Notes under the pieces: model-generated
Told to the model about the DNA's origin: nothing
What the model saw: only the letters and a program-made list of their open reading frames with translations
Databases searched by the model: none
Program-made: the position numbers and the translations under genes
Part shown: one piece after another, positions 29,407 to 38,169 of the stretch
Numbering within the stretch: position 1 is the first letter of the stretch
Layout of the letters: every line of letters starts with the position of its first letter
Origin: an uncultured Myxococcales bacterium
GTDB taxonomy: Bacteria > Myxococcota_A > UBA9042
Reading direction: 5' to 3'
Assembly: GCA_903929795.1 (NCBI GenBank)
Contig: CAIYWC010000091.1
Span: forward strand, 62,001-126,000
Length of the DNA stretch: 64,000 nt

Positions 29407-29571
29407 CTAGAACAGCGTGTAGATGAACGGCGCGGCGCCCTGGCCCGCGACGGCGATCAGCGCCGCGAGCGCAAGCACGATGACCAGCGGCACAATCCAA
29501 TAGACCTTGTTGGCCTTGGCAAAGGCGGTCAACTCGCGCAACAGCTTGGCGGAATAAGTCAGCTTGCCCAT
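29407..29571 (-). CDS. DUF5989 single-pass membrane protein
   Basis: The true start is the ATG at 29571 (54 aa). The product has a basic amphipathic helix (LLRELTAFAKANKVYWIVP), one membrane helix (LVIVLALAALIAVAGQG) and the terminal APFIYTLF, which is the hallmark I know for DUF5989. It lies 10 nt after the panC stop. Elsewhere this family sits beside SxtJ-like and carbamoyltransferase genes in glycan or natural-product clusters, so placement behind panBC is unexpected. Function unknown. Confidence 0.8.
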   Translation of the reverse strand: MGKLTYSAKLLRELTAFAKANKVYWIVPLVIVLALAALIAVAGQGAAPFIYTLF

Positions 29572-29581
29572 GACCGAGAGG

Positions 29582-30445
29582 CTAGGGCAGCAAGTCGGCG
29601 TTGTCCAGCAGCCGCGCGCGGCCAAACCAGGTCGCGACGATCGCGCGGGCCGGCTGTGCCACGGTCGCCACCGGCTGCAGCGACTGCGGATCGACGATCG
29701 CCACGTAATCGACGCGCCCGCCCGCCGCCGTCATCGCCGCCGCCATCGCCGCCGCCAGCTGCGCTGCATCGCGCTCGCCCGCACGCACGGCCGCCTGGGC
29801 CGCGCGCAGGGAGCGCACGATCGCCAGCGCCGCCTGCCGCTCCGCTGCGGTCAGGTAGACGTTGCGCGAGCTCATCGCCAGGCCGTCCGGCTCGCGCGCG
29901 ATCGCCACGCCCAGCACCTGCGTCGGGTGATCCAAATCCAGCGCCATGCGCTTCAACGCCTGCAACTGCTGGTAATCCTTCTCGCCAAACAGCGCGACGT
30001 CCGCCATCGCGATGTTCAGCAGCTTGAGCACCACCGTCGTCACGCCGCGAAAATGCGTCGGCCGCGCCGCGCCGCACAGACCTTGCGTCAGCGCTTCGAC
30101 CTCGACGTGGCTCTGGAAGCCCGGCGGGTACATCGTCTGCGGCGTCGGCGCGTAGATCAGCTCGACTCCCGCTTGGGCGCACAGCGCGCAGTCCTTGTCA
30201 AAAGGCCGCGGATACGCGGCGAAATCCTCTTTGGGCCCAAACTGCAGCGGGTTGACGAACACGGTCACGATGACCACATCCGCGTGGTGCCGCGCCGCCG
30301 CGACGAGCGTCATGTGCCCGGCGTGCAGCGCGCCCATGGTCGGCACCAGCGCGATGCGCTTGCCCGCGACGCGCATTTTCTCAGTCCATGCACGCACTTG
30401 CGCGGGCGTGCGCGCGACCTGCGCCCCGGCGATCGTCTCCAGCAT
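29582..30445 (-). CDS. panC: Pantothenate synthetase
   Basis: The 287-aa protein carries the ATP-binding PTMGALHAGH motif, FVNPLQFGPKEDFAAYPR, the FGEKDYQQL segment and the KMSKS-like DGLAMSSRNVYL. It joins pantoate and beta-alanine with ATP in the cytosol, the last step of pantothenate synthesis. The start ATG is 3 nt downstream of the panB stop, so the two are one operon. Length is normal for the family. Confidence 0.97.
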   Translation of the reverse strand: MLETIAGAQVARTPAQVRAWTEKMRVAGKRIALVPTMGALHAGHMTLVAAARHHADVVIVTVFVNPLQFGPKEDFAAYPRPFDKDCALCAQAGVELIYAPTPQTMYPPGFQSHVEVEALTQGLCGAARPTHFRGVTTVVLKLLNIAMADVALFGEKDYQQLQALKRMALDLDHPTQVLGVAIAREPDGLAMSSRNVYLTAAERQAALAIVRSLRAAQAAVRAGERDAAQLAAAMAAAMTAAGGRVDYVAIVDPQSLQPVATVAQPARAIVATWFGRARLLDNADLLP

Positions 30446-30448
30446 GGC

Positions 30449-31354
30449 CTACGCTCCCGCCAGCTTGGCCGGCGCCGCCGCACTCGGATCGCTGTAGACG
30501 TGCTCCGGACCCGGAAACGTCGCGGTGCTCACGTCCTCGCGGTACTGCGCCAGCGCCGCCAGCGCCTGTTCGCCTAAATTCGCGAATTTCTTGACAAATT
30601 TTGGCTTGTGGCCGTGTGGATCGAGCCCGAGCAGGTCGTACAGCACCAGGATTTGACCGTCGCAGCCGGCGCCCGCGCCGATGCCAATCGTCGGAATCTT
30701 CAGTAGTTGCGTCACTTCCGCTGCCAACTCTTGGGGGATCGCCTCCAGCACGATCGCGTAACAGCCCGCCGCCTCCAGCGCCTTGGCATCCGCCAGCAGC
30801 CGCTTGCGCGCCGTGACGCCGCGGCCCTGCACCCGGTGGCCGCCCATCGCGTGGACTGACTGCGGCGTCAGGCCGATGTGGCCCATGACCGGGATGCCCG
30901 CAAGCACCAATTGCCGTACACTTTCGGACACTTCCACGCCGCCTTCCAGCTTGACCGCGTGCGCCGCGCCCTCCGCCAGCAGCCGCCCGGCGTTGTGCAG
31001 CGCCACGTCCGGGTTGCGGTAGCTCATGAACGGCATGTCCGCGACCAGGTGGGCCCGGTGCAAACCGCGCGCCACCGCCGCCGTGTGGTAAACGACGTGG
31101 TCCACCGTCACCGGCAGCGTCGTCTCCTGGCCCTGGATCACGTTGCCCAACGAATCGCCGACCAGCACGACCTCGATGCCCGCCGCATCGACGAGCCGCG
31201 CGAACGTGGCGTCGTAGCACGTTACCGCGCTGAAGCGCTGGTTTTTCTCTTTCATTTCGCGGAGATGGTGGACACGGACCCGGCCGGTTGGCACATCGGA
31301 GGCGTAGCCGGACGGACGCGGAACCGCCTGCAACGGCGGCGAAGCACTGCTCAT
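30449..31354 (-). CDS. panB: Ketopantoate hydroxymethyltransferase
   Basis: The 301-aa product shows the PanB signatures: SAVTCYDATFARLVDAAGIEVVLVGDSLGNVIQGQ (metal-binding Asp in GDS), the VKLEGG loop and PTIGIGAGAGCDGQILVLYDLLG. It transfers a hydroxymethyl group from methylene-tetrahydrofolate to alpha-ketoisovalerate. The N-terminal 20 residues and C-terminal 15 residues are extensions with low complexity. A GGAGG site precedes the ATG. panB heads the operon panB-panC-DUF5989. Confidence 0.97.
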   Translation of the reverse strand: MSSASPPLQAVPRPSGYASDVPTGRVRVHHLREMKEKNQRFSAVTCYDATFARLVDAAGIEVVLVGDSLGNVIQGQETTLPVTVDHVVYHTAAVARGLHRAHLVADMPFMSYRNPDVALHNAGRLLAEGAAHAVKLEGGVEVSESVRQLVLAGIPVMGHIGLTPQSVHAMGGHRVQGRGVTARKRLLADAKALEAAGCYAIVLEAIPQELAAEVTQLLKIPTIGIGAGAGCDGQILVLYDLLGLDPHGHKPKFVKKFANLGEQALAALAQYREDVSTATFPGPEHVYSDPSAAAPAKLAGA

Positions 31355-31408
31355 GGGTGGCCTCCAGATCGGCGTATTGCCGCAAAGACGGTAGACCCCG
31401 CTGCGCCA

Positions 31409-31437
31409 AACCTAGGGGATCCCGCGCGCGGTGGCAA
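31409..31437 (-). promoter_or_regulatory. Probable promoter of the panBC operon
   Basis: On the minus strand TTGCCA (31437-31432) is followed after 17 nt by TAGGTT (31414-31409), about 55 nt before the panB start. This is the best pair in the short panB/Fur-gene divergent region; prediction only. Confidence 0.4.
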
Positions 31438-31457
31438 GCGGGCTGGCGAATTGTCTC

Positions 31458-31486
31458 TTGATATTGAAAGTGACTTTCATTATCAT
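31458..31486 (+). promoter_or_regulatory. Sigma-70 promoter overlapped by the Fur box
   Basis: TTGATA (31458-31463), a 17-nt spacer and TATCAT (31481-31486) form a near-consensus promoter 66 nt ahead of the outer-membrane protein gene. The Fur box at 31466-31484 covers the spacer and most of the -10, the classic arrangement for iron-dependent repression. Confidence 0.65.
31466..31484 (+). promoter_or_regulatory. Fur box
   Basis: GAAAGTGACTTTCATTATC matches 14 of 19 positions of the classical GATAATGATAATCATTATC sequence, with the right half perfect. It is an AT-rich island in a very GC-rich region, which makes a chance match unlikely. It lies on the promoter of the 31553 gene, so iron-dependent repression of that operon is expected; panB on the other strand lies further away. 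Confidence 0.7.
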
Positions 31487-31552
31487 CCGCAACGGCTGAT
31501 CCCGGAGATCTGGCCGTCGCGCGACAACACATTGTTATGAAAAGGTAATCCC

Positions 31553-32365
31553 ATGAACTGCCGCCCCTTTCGCTGTCTGCCCGCGCTGGCCTGCCTGCTG
31601 CTCACTTCGCCCGCGTTTGCCAACGATCGCCACTTCACGCAGTCCTACGAAACCGCGACCCTGCCGGCCGGTGCCATCGAGATCGAGCCGCAGACGACCT
31701 TTCGCATGGGCCGCGACCAGTATTACCTCGGCATGGATCACCGGCTGGAGTTCGAATTCGGCATCACGGATCACCTGATGGCCGCGCTCTACCTCAATTC
31801 CGGCAGCGAGACCGTGCGCGTCGGGTCCGCGATTGTCGGCGGCGGTGGCGCGCAGGGCGCTTCAGCCGAGTTCAAATATAACCTGACCAACGCGACCGCG
31901 GACGCGATCGGCTCCGCGCTTTACCTGGAGCTGACCGCGACGCCGCTGGAATACGAGATCGAGGGCAAGCTGCTGCTCGACAAGCGCATCGGCTCCTGGC
32001 ACCTGGTGACGAACCTGATCTACGAGCGCGAGTGGGAATTCGAAGGCTTTTGGAACAACGAGAGCAAGGTCGCGGTGACGCTGGGCGCGACGCACTTTTT
32101 CACTGAGCACCTGACCGCCGGCCTCGAGCTGTTTGGCCAAGGTACGTTTGAGCAAACTGCGCTGAACGCCGACACGACGCTGCAGCACGGCGCGCTGTAC
32201 GCGGGGCCGGTCGTCGGGTACACGTCGCAGAACTGGTGGGTGGCCACGACCGTGACGCCGCAGCTCGTGGGCTTCGGCGACGCGGTCAAAGCCGCCGGCA
32301 CGGTCCGCGACCTCCAGGATTTCGAGGCCGTCCAGGCCCGCGTCATCGTCGGAATGCACTTGTGA
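31553..32365 (+). CDS. Iron-regulated outer-membrane-type protein (DUF6662-like)
   Basis: The 270-aa product has a signal peptide (LPALACLLLTSPAFA) and then FTQSYETATLPAGAIEIEPQTTFRM, alternating strands such as RLEFEFGITDHLMAALYL and a C-terminal strand AVQARVIVGMHL ending in a hydrophobic residue after alternating strands. That is the pattern of a small outer-membrane beta-barrel; the opening resembles what I recall of DUF6662, a weak assignment. A Fur box sits on its promoter, so it should be made in iron starvation. The cytochrome gene follows with a start 15 nt past the stop. Confidence 0.75.
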   Translation: MNCRPFRCLPALACLLLTSPAFANDRHFTQSYETATLPAGAIEIEPQTTFRMGRDQYYLGMDHRLEFEFGITDHLMAALYLNSGSETVRVGSAIVGGGGAQGASAEFKYNLTNATADAIGSALYLELTATPLEYEIEGKLLLDKRIGSWHLVTNLIYEREWEFEGFWNNESKVAVTLGATHFFTEHLTAGLELFGQGTFEQTALNADTTLQHGALYAGPVVGYTSQNWWVATTVTPQLVGFGDAVKAAGTVRDLQDFEAVQARVIVGMHL

Positions 32366-32379
32366 ATCGAAAGGTTGCC

Positions 32380-32691
32380 ATGCGCTGTCTGCTGCCGCTG
32401 CTGCTTGCCCTGTCCGCCTGCGCGCCCGCGCTGCCGCTGGTGACCGAGCCGGACCGCGCGTGGGCCCGTCAGGCGTTTCCGGAGACGGACGACGATCTGG
32501 CCGACAGCCGCTCGCTCTACGCGACCAAGTGCAGTGGCTGTCACCTGCTTGTCTTGCCACGCCGCGTGCCGCAGCGCGATTGGCCGGTCATCCTCGACAA
32601 GATGGCGCCGAAATCCAGGCTGAACGACGCGGATCACGCGCGCATCTTGCGCTACGTGCTGATGGCAAGCCGGCCAGGACAGCCGCAGTAA
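32380..32691 (+). CDS. Monohaem c-type cytochrome lipoprotein
   Basis: I choose ATG 32380 (103 aa) because AAAGG precedes it at 7 nt and it yields a lipoprotein signal (LALSAC, Cys14); a GTG at 32362 overlapping the previous stop is an alternative. The haem-binding CSGCH is at about residue 56 in the context SLYATKCSGCHLLVLPRRVPQRDWPVILDKM, where the Met in DKM is the likely distal ligand. It is tethered to a membrane and probably carries electrons. Co-transcription with a Fur-controlled outer-membrane protein suggests a role in iron reduction or uptake (inference). Confidence 0.85.
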   Translation: MRCLLPLLLALSACAPALPLVTEPDRAWARQAFPETDDDLADSRSLYATKCSGCHLLVLPRRVPQRDWPVILDKMAPKSRLNDADHARILRYVLMASRPGQPQ

Positions 32692-32783
32692 TCATGGCGC
32701 TGGCGTGTAGGACAAGTCGACCCGGCACGGCGAAGACCTGGAGCCGGATCAGCCGGGGCGCGGCAGCGCACTATGCTGTGAAA

Positions 32784-33941
32784 TCAATTACTTGGTGACG
32801 GCGCGTAAGACAAGTCCACCCACGCCAGCCAGATGTCGGTCGGGCCAAACATGCCGACGCTCCAGACGTCATCGGCGACCACGTCGCTGGAATACCACGA
32901 CACCAGGAACTGGGAGCCGCCGATCGGCTGGACGCCGACGTATGCGGTGTCGCCGGCGCTCTTGAACTCGAACAGCTCCTGCAGCGTGACGGTCGCGGTC
33001 GGGTCGGCCAGCGTGCCGTGAATTTCGTACAGCGCCGTGCGCTTGCGGCCGTCGGGCAAGTGCTTGCGCGCCATGACGAATTGCCGGTTGTTCCACTGAA
33101 ACCACTTCGGCCCATCCAGGCGCTTGTCGAACTTGCGGCTGCAATCCCAGATCGCGTACGGCGGCAGCGCCACGCAGACCGCCGTGTGGCCCTCGTCCAG
33201 CAGAGACGCGCCATTGTCCAGCCGGACCAAGCCGACGGCTGTGTCGCCAAAGAACTGCAGCTCAGCCTCGCTCGGCACGTCCGGCGTGGAATCGTACATC
33301 AGCGAGACCGGCTTCCAGGCCACGCCGTCGGCCGAGGACAGGAACGCGACTTGCGTGTCGCCGTCGTTGTACGCCGTGGCATACAGGAGCCCGCCGTGCT
33401 CGGCGTAGCGCCAAAATCCCCATTTTTCGTCGTAAATTCGGACCGGCACTGTCCAGTGCACGCCGTCCGCGCTCTCGGTCCGCACGGTCCAAGCCAGGCC
33501 GCCGTCATCGCGCAGGTGCGCGCCGGGGATGCGGGAGATGGCGTAGATCGCCAGCTTACCGTTTTGAATCAGGAATTTCGGATCGCGGATATCGCGATCG
33601 GGCATGAAGATCTCGGCGGTCATCGCGATGTCGTCGCCGAGGTTGGCCGACTGCCAGACCTTGAGCCGCGCGTTGGGCGAGCCGACCTGGGACGTCTCCC
33701 CGCCGCGAAACACCAGCCAGGTCTTGTCCTGCCACTGAATCAAGTCGGTGTTTTCGTTGTGCAATCCGTCTGTGTAGGCGATGCGCTGGTTGGTCACCAG
33801 GCCAGTCGTCGCCTTGGGCCCGGTCGAGACATCGGCGGCCGCGTCGCTGCCGGTTGCGTCCGCGCTGGGGCTGACGGCCGAGGAACAGGCGGCGCCGAGC
33901 AGGAGCGCAACGGCACACCCGGAAAAAGCGGAAAGATTCAT
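32784..33941 (-). CDS. Beta-propeller lipoprotein (sialidase/glycosidase-like fold)
   Basis: From ATG 33941 the product is 385 aa, with lipobox LLGAAC (Cys19) and a short Asp/Ser tether. The mature part repeats propeller-like blades, with Asp-box-like motifs ESADGVHW and SSADGVAW and blade ends such as DPKFLIQNGKLAIYAISR and WGFWRYAEHGGLLYATAYNDG. This matches exo-alpha-sialidase or five-bladed glycosidase folds, but no catalytic triad of sialidase (Arg cluster) could be verified. It may bind or cleave sugars at the cell surface. Confidence 0.78.
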   Translation of the reverse strand: MNLSAFSGCAVALLLGAACSSAVSPSADATGSDAAADVSTGPKATTGLVTNQRIAYTDGLHNENTDLIQWQDKTWLVFRGGETSQVGSPNARLKVWQSANLGDDIAMTAEIFMPDRDIRDPKFLIQNGKLAIYAISRIPGAHLRDDGGLAWTVRTESADGVHWTVPVRIYDEKWGFWRYAEHGGLLYATAYNDGDTQVAFLSSADGVAWKPVSLMYDSTPDVPSEAELQFFGDTAVGLVRLDNGASLLDEGHTAVCVALPPYAIWDCSRKFDKRLDGPKWFQWNNRQFVMARKHLPDGRKRTALYEIHGTLADPTATVTLQELFEFKSAGDTAYVGVQPIGGSQFLVSWYSSDVVADDVWSVGMFGPTDIWLAWVDLSYAPSPSN

Positions 33942-34006
33942 GACCCATGCCTCGCGGACCGCGCTTACGGCGCGGCGCGCCATTGTCCAGCCGCCGCCGC
34001 GCACAG

Positions 34007-34903
34007 TCAACCGGGCAGTTCCGCCAAAAGCGCGGCGTCTAACGTGGGATAGCGCCACGCAAAGCCACTGTGCTCGGCCACCGCCGGCCGCACGCGCTGC
34101 CCAAACAGCAGCACTTCCTGGGCCATCTGACCCAACGCCAGCCGCAGCGCAAACGCGGGCGTGGGCACCACGGCGGGCCGATGCAGCGCGCGGCCCAGCG
34201 CCCGGGCGAATTCAGCCTGCCGCACCGGGTGAGGCGCGACGGCGTTCACCGGCCCGGCAAACGCGGCGTCCGTCAGGCAGCGCGCGATCAGCCCGAGCAG
34301 GTCGTCCCGGTGGATCCAGGACAGCCATTGCCGGCCGCCGCCGACCGGCCCACCGAGACCAGCGCGAAAAATCGGCAGCAGTTCCGCCAACATTCCGCCT
34401 TCCACGCAAAGTACGACGCCGATGCGCAGCATTACCACGCGCATGCTCGCGTCGCGCGCGCCCGCCGCGGCCGCTTCCCAATCGCGGCAGACGTCGGCGA
34501 GAAACCCGCTGCCTGTGCCGCTCGCTTCGGTCAGCTCCGCCTCGCCGCCGTCGCCGTAAATGCCGACCGCCGAAGCGCATACCAGCACCCGCGGCGGCTC
34601 CGGCATCGCCGCCAGCGCGCGCACCAGGCGTTGGGTCAGCGCGCCGCGGGACTCCGCGATTCGGCTTTTGCGCGCGTCAGTCCAGCGTCTTTGCGCGACC
34701 GGCTCGCCGGCAAGGTGCACGACCGCGTCCCAGCGCAGCGCGGGATCAAAGCGAAAATCCGCGTCCGCCGAGGGCCAAAGCACGTCGTGCGCTTCAGCCG
34801 GCGCCTCGCGCTGCAGCCGCCACACCTCGTGGCCCGCCGCGCGCAGGTACGGCACCAGCGCCCTGCCGACCAGCCCGGACGCGCCTGTCACCGCGATCCG
34901 CAT
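34007..34903 (-). CDS. TIGR01777 family NAD-dependent epimerase (YfcH-like)
   Basis: The ATG at 34903 gives 298 aa; GGAGG lies 4 nt upstream. The Rossmann start is MRIAVTGASGLVGRALVPYL, and the family hallmarks HLAGEPVAQRRWT, ESRGALTQRLV, SAVGIYGDGGEAELTE and WLSWIHRDDLLGLI are all present. The C-terminal DUF1731 part contains FALRLALGQMAQEVLLFGQRVRP. It belongs to the extended SDR family; the substrate is unknown even in well-studied bacteria. It is 53 nt downstream of ybeY. Confidence 0.93.
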   Translation of the reverse strand: MRIAVTGASGLVGRALVPYLRAAGHEVWRLQREAPAEAHDVLWPSADADFRFDPALRWDAVVHLAGEPVAQRRWTDARKSRIAESRGALTQRLVRALAAMPEPPRVLVCASAVGIYGDGGEAELTEASGTGSGFLADVCRDWEAAAAGARDASMRVVMLRIGVVLCVEGGMLAELLPIFRAGLGGPVGGGRQWLSWIHRDDLLGLIARCLTDAAFAGPVNAVAPHPVRQAEFARALGRALHRPAVVPTPAFALRLALGQMAQEVLLFGQRVRPAVAEHSGFAWRYPTLDAALLAELPG

Positions 34904-34956
34904 CCCGCCTCCAAGCCAGCCTGCACGTGAAGCTACCGGCGGCGCCGGCGCGCCGG

Positions 34957-35463
34957 TCAAACGCCGTGCTCGCTGCGGTCGACCGCGTGCAAGTCCAGGG
35001 TCGTGACGCTCGCCATCAGCTTGCGCTCCAGCGCTTCCATGGCCTCGGCCTCGGCGTTCTTTTGGTGATCATGGCCGCACAGGTGCAGCAAGCCGTGGGT
35101 CGCCAGGAACAGCACCTCTTCATCCAGGTGGTACTGCGCCAGCTCCGGCCGGCCCGCGTTCGCGCCGTGGACAATCGCCACCTGCCGCGCCGCCGTATCC
35201 AGCGAAATCACGATGTCGCCCAGCAGGTCCAGGCCCACGTCCGGGCTGTCGGTCTCGTCAAACGCAAACGAAAGCACGTCCGTCACCGCATCCACGCCGC
35301 GCCATTGCTTGTTCAGCGCGCGAATCTCGGCGTCGTCCACCAGGCTCACGGACACCTCCGCGTGTGTCCGGCCCAGCTGCTTGAGCGCCGTGCGCAGGTG
35401 CTGGTTCAGGCGCTTGCGGTCCACGCGCAGGGTTGAGTGGCGGTTGTCGGTCGCAACGGGCAT
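34957..35463 (-). CDS. ybeY: Endoribonuclease YbeY, rRNA maturation
   Basis: The 168-aa product has the YbeY metal site HGLLHLCGHDH, where the family usually has HGxLHLxGYDH, preceded by NKQWRGVDAVTDVLSFAFDE. It takes part in 16S rRNA 3' processing and ribosome quality control. The ATG is 3 nt after the stop of the PgpH-like gene. The order phoH - HD phosphodiesterase - ybeY is a widely conserved block. Confidence 0.96.
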   Translation of the reverse strand: MPVATDNRHSTLRVDRKRLNQHLRTALKQLGRTHAEVSVSLVDDAEIRALNKQWRGVDAVTDVLSFAFDETDSPDVGLDLLGDIVISLDTAARQVAIVHGANAGRPELAQYHLDEEVLFLATHGLLHLCGHDHQKNAEAEAMEALERKLMASVTTLDLHAVDRSEHGV

Positions 35464-35466
35464 GGC

Positions 35467-38145
35467 TCAGGTCCTTGGCTGGCGCGGCGCCGGCGATTTC
35501 TGCGCGACCAGCGCGGTCGGCGCTTCCGGCTCCGCGGTCTCCACGTCACCCGCGCTGTTCAGCGTCGGGCGGTCATGCTGACCGGTCATCGCCAGCGCCG
35601 CGTCGACCGTGGGATTGCGCCGGGTCGCCACACGCACGCCCACGCCGCCATCGCTCAGCGTCGCGACCCGCCGCACGTCCTCACCGCTGCCGGGCGCGTG
35701 GTGCTGGTCCGTGCGGCTGTGGCCCAGCGCCAACGGCTGCTGCACCGGCGGCAGGTACGTCGGCCGGGTGTGGTGCATGCCCAGCAGCGTCTTGACGAAC
35801 GCCTGCTCGACGAGCGCCAGCTCGCGCAGCGTCAGGTCGCACTCGTCCAGCTGGCCGTCTTCCAGCTTGCCGGCGATGATGCGCTTGACAAGTGCCTGAA
35901 CGCGCACCGGATTCGGATCCGGCAGCGCCTTTGTCGCGGCTTCCACGGAGTCGGCGATCATCAGCATGGCCGTCTCGCGCCGCTGCGGCTTGGGACCGGG
36001 GTAGCGGAAGTCGCTCTCCTGGACCTCCTCGCCGGTCTCCATCGCCTCGCGCTGGGCGCGGTGGAAAAAGTGGACGATCAGGCTGGTGCCGTGGTGCTGC
36101 GGGACAAAATCAATGATTTCATCAGGTAGCCGAAAATCCTTGAGCAGCTTGATGCCATCCTTGACGTGCGACTTGATGATCAGCGCCGACAAGTGCGGCT
36201 TCAGGCGATCGTGCGGGTTTTCGCCGCCCTGGTTCTCGGCAAAGTAGCGCGCCGCCTTGGTTTTGCCGACGTCGTGGTAGTACGCGCCGACGCGCGCCAG
36301 CAGGCCATTGGCGCCCACAGCGTCGCAGCCCGCCTGCGCAAGGTTGCCGACCATCACCGAATGCGTAAATGTTCCAGGCGCTTCCGTCGCAAGCAGCCGC
36401 AGCGCCGGGTGGTTCATGCTGGCCAGCTCCAGCAGCTTGATGTCGGTCAGGCGGTTGAACGTCAGCTCCAGCACCGGCGTCAGCGCCGTCAGCAGCAGGT
36501 AGGTCGTCAAGCCGGTGCCCGCGCCCATGGCCAGCACCATGGCGTTTTGCTCGTCCAGCAGCCCGGCAGTCGGCACCGTGAACAGCACGACCGCCGCCGC
36601 GCAGAGCACGCCCGAGCCGCCGATCATCACCGCGCCGCGCAGCAGGTCCACGCGCGTGCGGAACTGCCGCGATGCCTGCACGCCAGCCAAGCCGACGGCC
36701 AGCGCCAGCACCGCCTGGACGCCGTCCAGCCCGGGAGAAGCCCGTACAAACGAGGAGTTATGCGCCATCATCGCGGCAATTCCAGCGCAGACGAGCGCGA
36801 ACGGCGCGGCGGTAAACGGTTTCAAGAACAACGCCGCCAGCGACGGTCCCAGCGCCATCGGCATCGCCACCAGCCACATCTCGGCGGTCAGCACGCCGCC
36901 CGGCTCCACAAGCGCTTCGCCGAGGATCAGCCAGCCGCGCAGGCTCGCCGCGTGCAGGATCAGCACCGCCGCCAGCAAGCCGACGTCGCGCGGCCGATGG
37001 CGAAAATGGTGCAGGTGCCGCCGCGCAAACAGGCTGAACAGCCCCAGCACCACCGCCAGCAGCAGCCCGGTCGCGGCATACGGCCGCGCCAGCGCATCGC
37101 CGCGCCAGCCGCGCTGGGCCGCCGCGACGCGCTCCTGCACCGCCAGCGTCACCAGGTCGCCGCGTTTGATCAGCGATTGGCCGCGCGTGTAGCGCACGAC
37201 ATGCGTCTTGGGCACCGCCGCCAGCGCCACCGTCTCCGCCGCGCGCGTGGCTTCCAAATCGCGCTGAAAAGTCGGCTCCACCAGCCCGCGCGCCAGCTGC
37301 CGCACCGCCGCCTGCAGCACCGGCTCGTCCAACCGCGACGGCTTCTTCTGGCGGATGAATTCCGTCGCAAAATCCTCGGTTTGCCGCAGCGCCTGCTCGA
37401 CGTCGACGACTTTTTGCGGCATCGCATGGCGGTCGTAGCGCGCCTGACTTGCGTTTTCCAGCACGCCGCGGCCAAGATCGTCCTCAAACCGCTCGATTTC
37501 ACGGACGATCCGCTGGCTCAGCAGCACCTGCGCCACGTCGGTCAGCAGCAGCTCGACCTCCTCGGCAAATCCCGCCTTGCGCAGCGTTGCAAACACGTCC
37601 GGGCCCAGCTCGCTGTGGCGCGGCGCCACGGCGGCCTCGAATTCCGGGCGGAGCCGCTGCAGCTCCTCGTCGTAGGCCTGGTCCAGCTCCTGCACCGGGT
37701 CGACGCCGTCGGCCTTGCGCGGTCGCGGATTGTCGCGCGCCGCCTGCACGAGCCGCTCGCGATCGGCGACGTAGAGGCGATAGCGCGGCCGCACGAGGCG
37801 AAACGCGCCGTGGATGGCGTCAATGCGCCGCACCGCCGCGTCCTTGTCAAACGTGTAGCGCAGCGGCACCGCCGCCACCGCCGCTTCCTGCCGCTGCGCC
37901 AGGTCGGCCACCGGCTCTTCGGCGTCAAAATCGCGCAGCGCCACCAAATCGCGGCTGGCCGGCCCCAGCGGCGGCAGCTCCATGGACACGCGCGCCGGAC
38001 CGACGAGAAACACGAGCGTCAGCCACACGCCCACGGCCAGCGCGCCCAGGCCCAGACGGCGGCGCAGCCGGGCGCGGCGCAGACGAATCTGCTCCTTGTC
38101 GCCGGGCAAGCCCACGGGCGCTGCTGTGCGCTTTCCTGGCTTCAA
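35467..38145 (-). CDS. pgpH: 7TM-HD family cyclic-di-AMP phosphodiesterase (PgpH/YqfF)
   Basis: The 892-aa protein starts at TTG 38145, supported by GGAG 8 nt upstream. A membrane helix (ALAVGVWLTLVFLV) precedes an extracytoplasmic 7TMR-HDED region (about residues 60-330), then seven membrane helices (about 345-590) and a cytosolic HD domain with the metal residues in THSVMVGNLAQ, YYHDVGKTKAARYFAENQ and PQHHGTSL. Family members hydrolyse cyclic di-AMP. The C-terminal 60 residues are a low-complexity extension. It lies between phoH and ybeY, 3 nt from ybeY. Confidence 0.93.
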   Translation of the reverse strand: MKPGKRTAAPVGLPGDKEQIRLRRARLRRRLGLGALAVGVWLTLVFLVGPARVSMELPPLGPASRDLVALRDFDAEEPVADLAQRQEAAVAAVPLRYTFDKDAAVRRIDAIHGAFRLVRPRYRLYVADRERLVQAARDNPRPRKADGVDPVQELDQAYDEELQRLRPEFEAAVAPRHSELGPDVFATLRKAGFAEEVELLLTDVAQVLLSQRIVREIERFEDDLGRGVLENASQARYDRHAMPQKVVDVEQALRQTEDFATEFIRQKKPSRLDEPVLQAAVRQLARGLVEPTFQRDLEATRAAETVALAAVPKTHVVRYTRGQSLIKRGDLVTLAVQERVAAAQRGWRGDALARPYAATGLLLAVVLGLFSLFARRHLHHFRHRPRDVGLLAAVLILHAASLRGWLILGEALVEPGGVLTAEMWLVAMPMALGPSLAALFLKPFTAAPFALVCAGIAAMMAHNSSFVRASPGLDGVQAVLALAVGLAGVQASRQFRTRVDLLRGAVMIGGSGVLCAAAVVLFTVPTAGLLDEQNAMVLAMGAGTGLTTYLLLTALTPVLELTFNRLTDIKLLELASMNHPALRLLATEAPGTFTHSVMVGNLAQAGCDAVGANGLLARVGAYYHDVGKTKAARYFAENQGGENPHDRLKPHLSALIIKSHVKDGIKLLKDFRLPDEIIDFVPQHHGTSLIVHFFHRAQREAMETGEEVQESDFRYPGPKPQRRETAMLMIADSVEAATKALPDPNPVRVQALVKRIIAGKLEDGQLDECDLTLRELALVEQAFVKTLLGMHHTRPTYLPPVQQPLALGHSRTDQHHAPGSGEDVRRVATLSDGGVGVRVATRRNPTVDAALAMTGQHDRPTLNSAGDVETAEPEAPTALVAQKSPAPRQPRT

Positions 38146-38169
38146 ACGGGTGTCTCCGGTGCGGATGAA

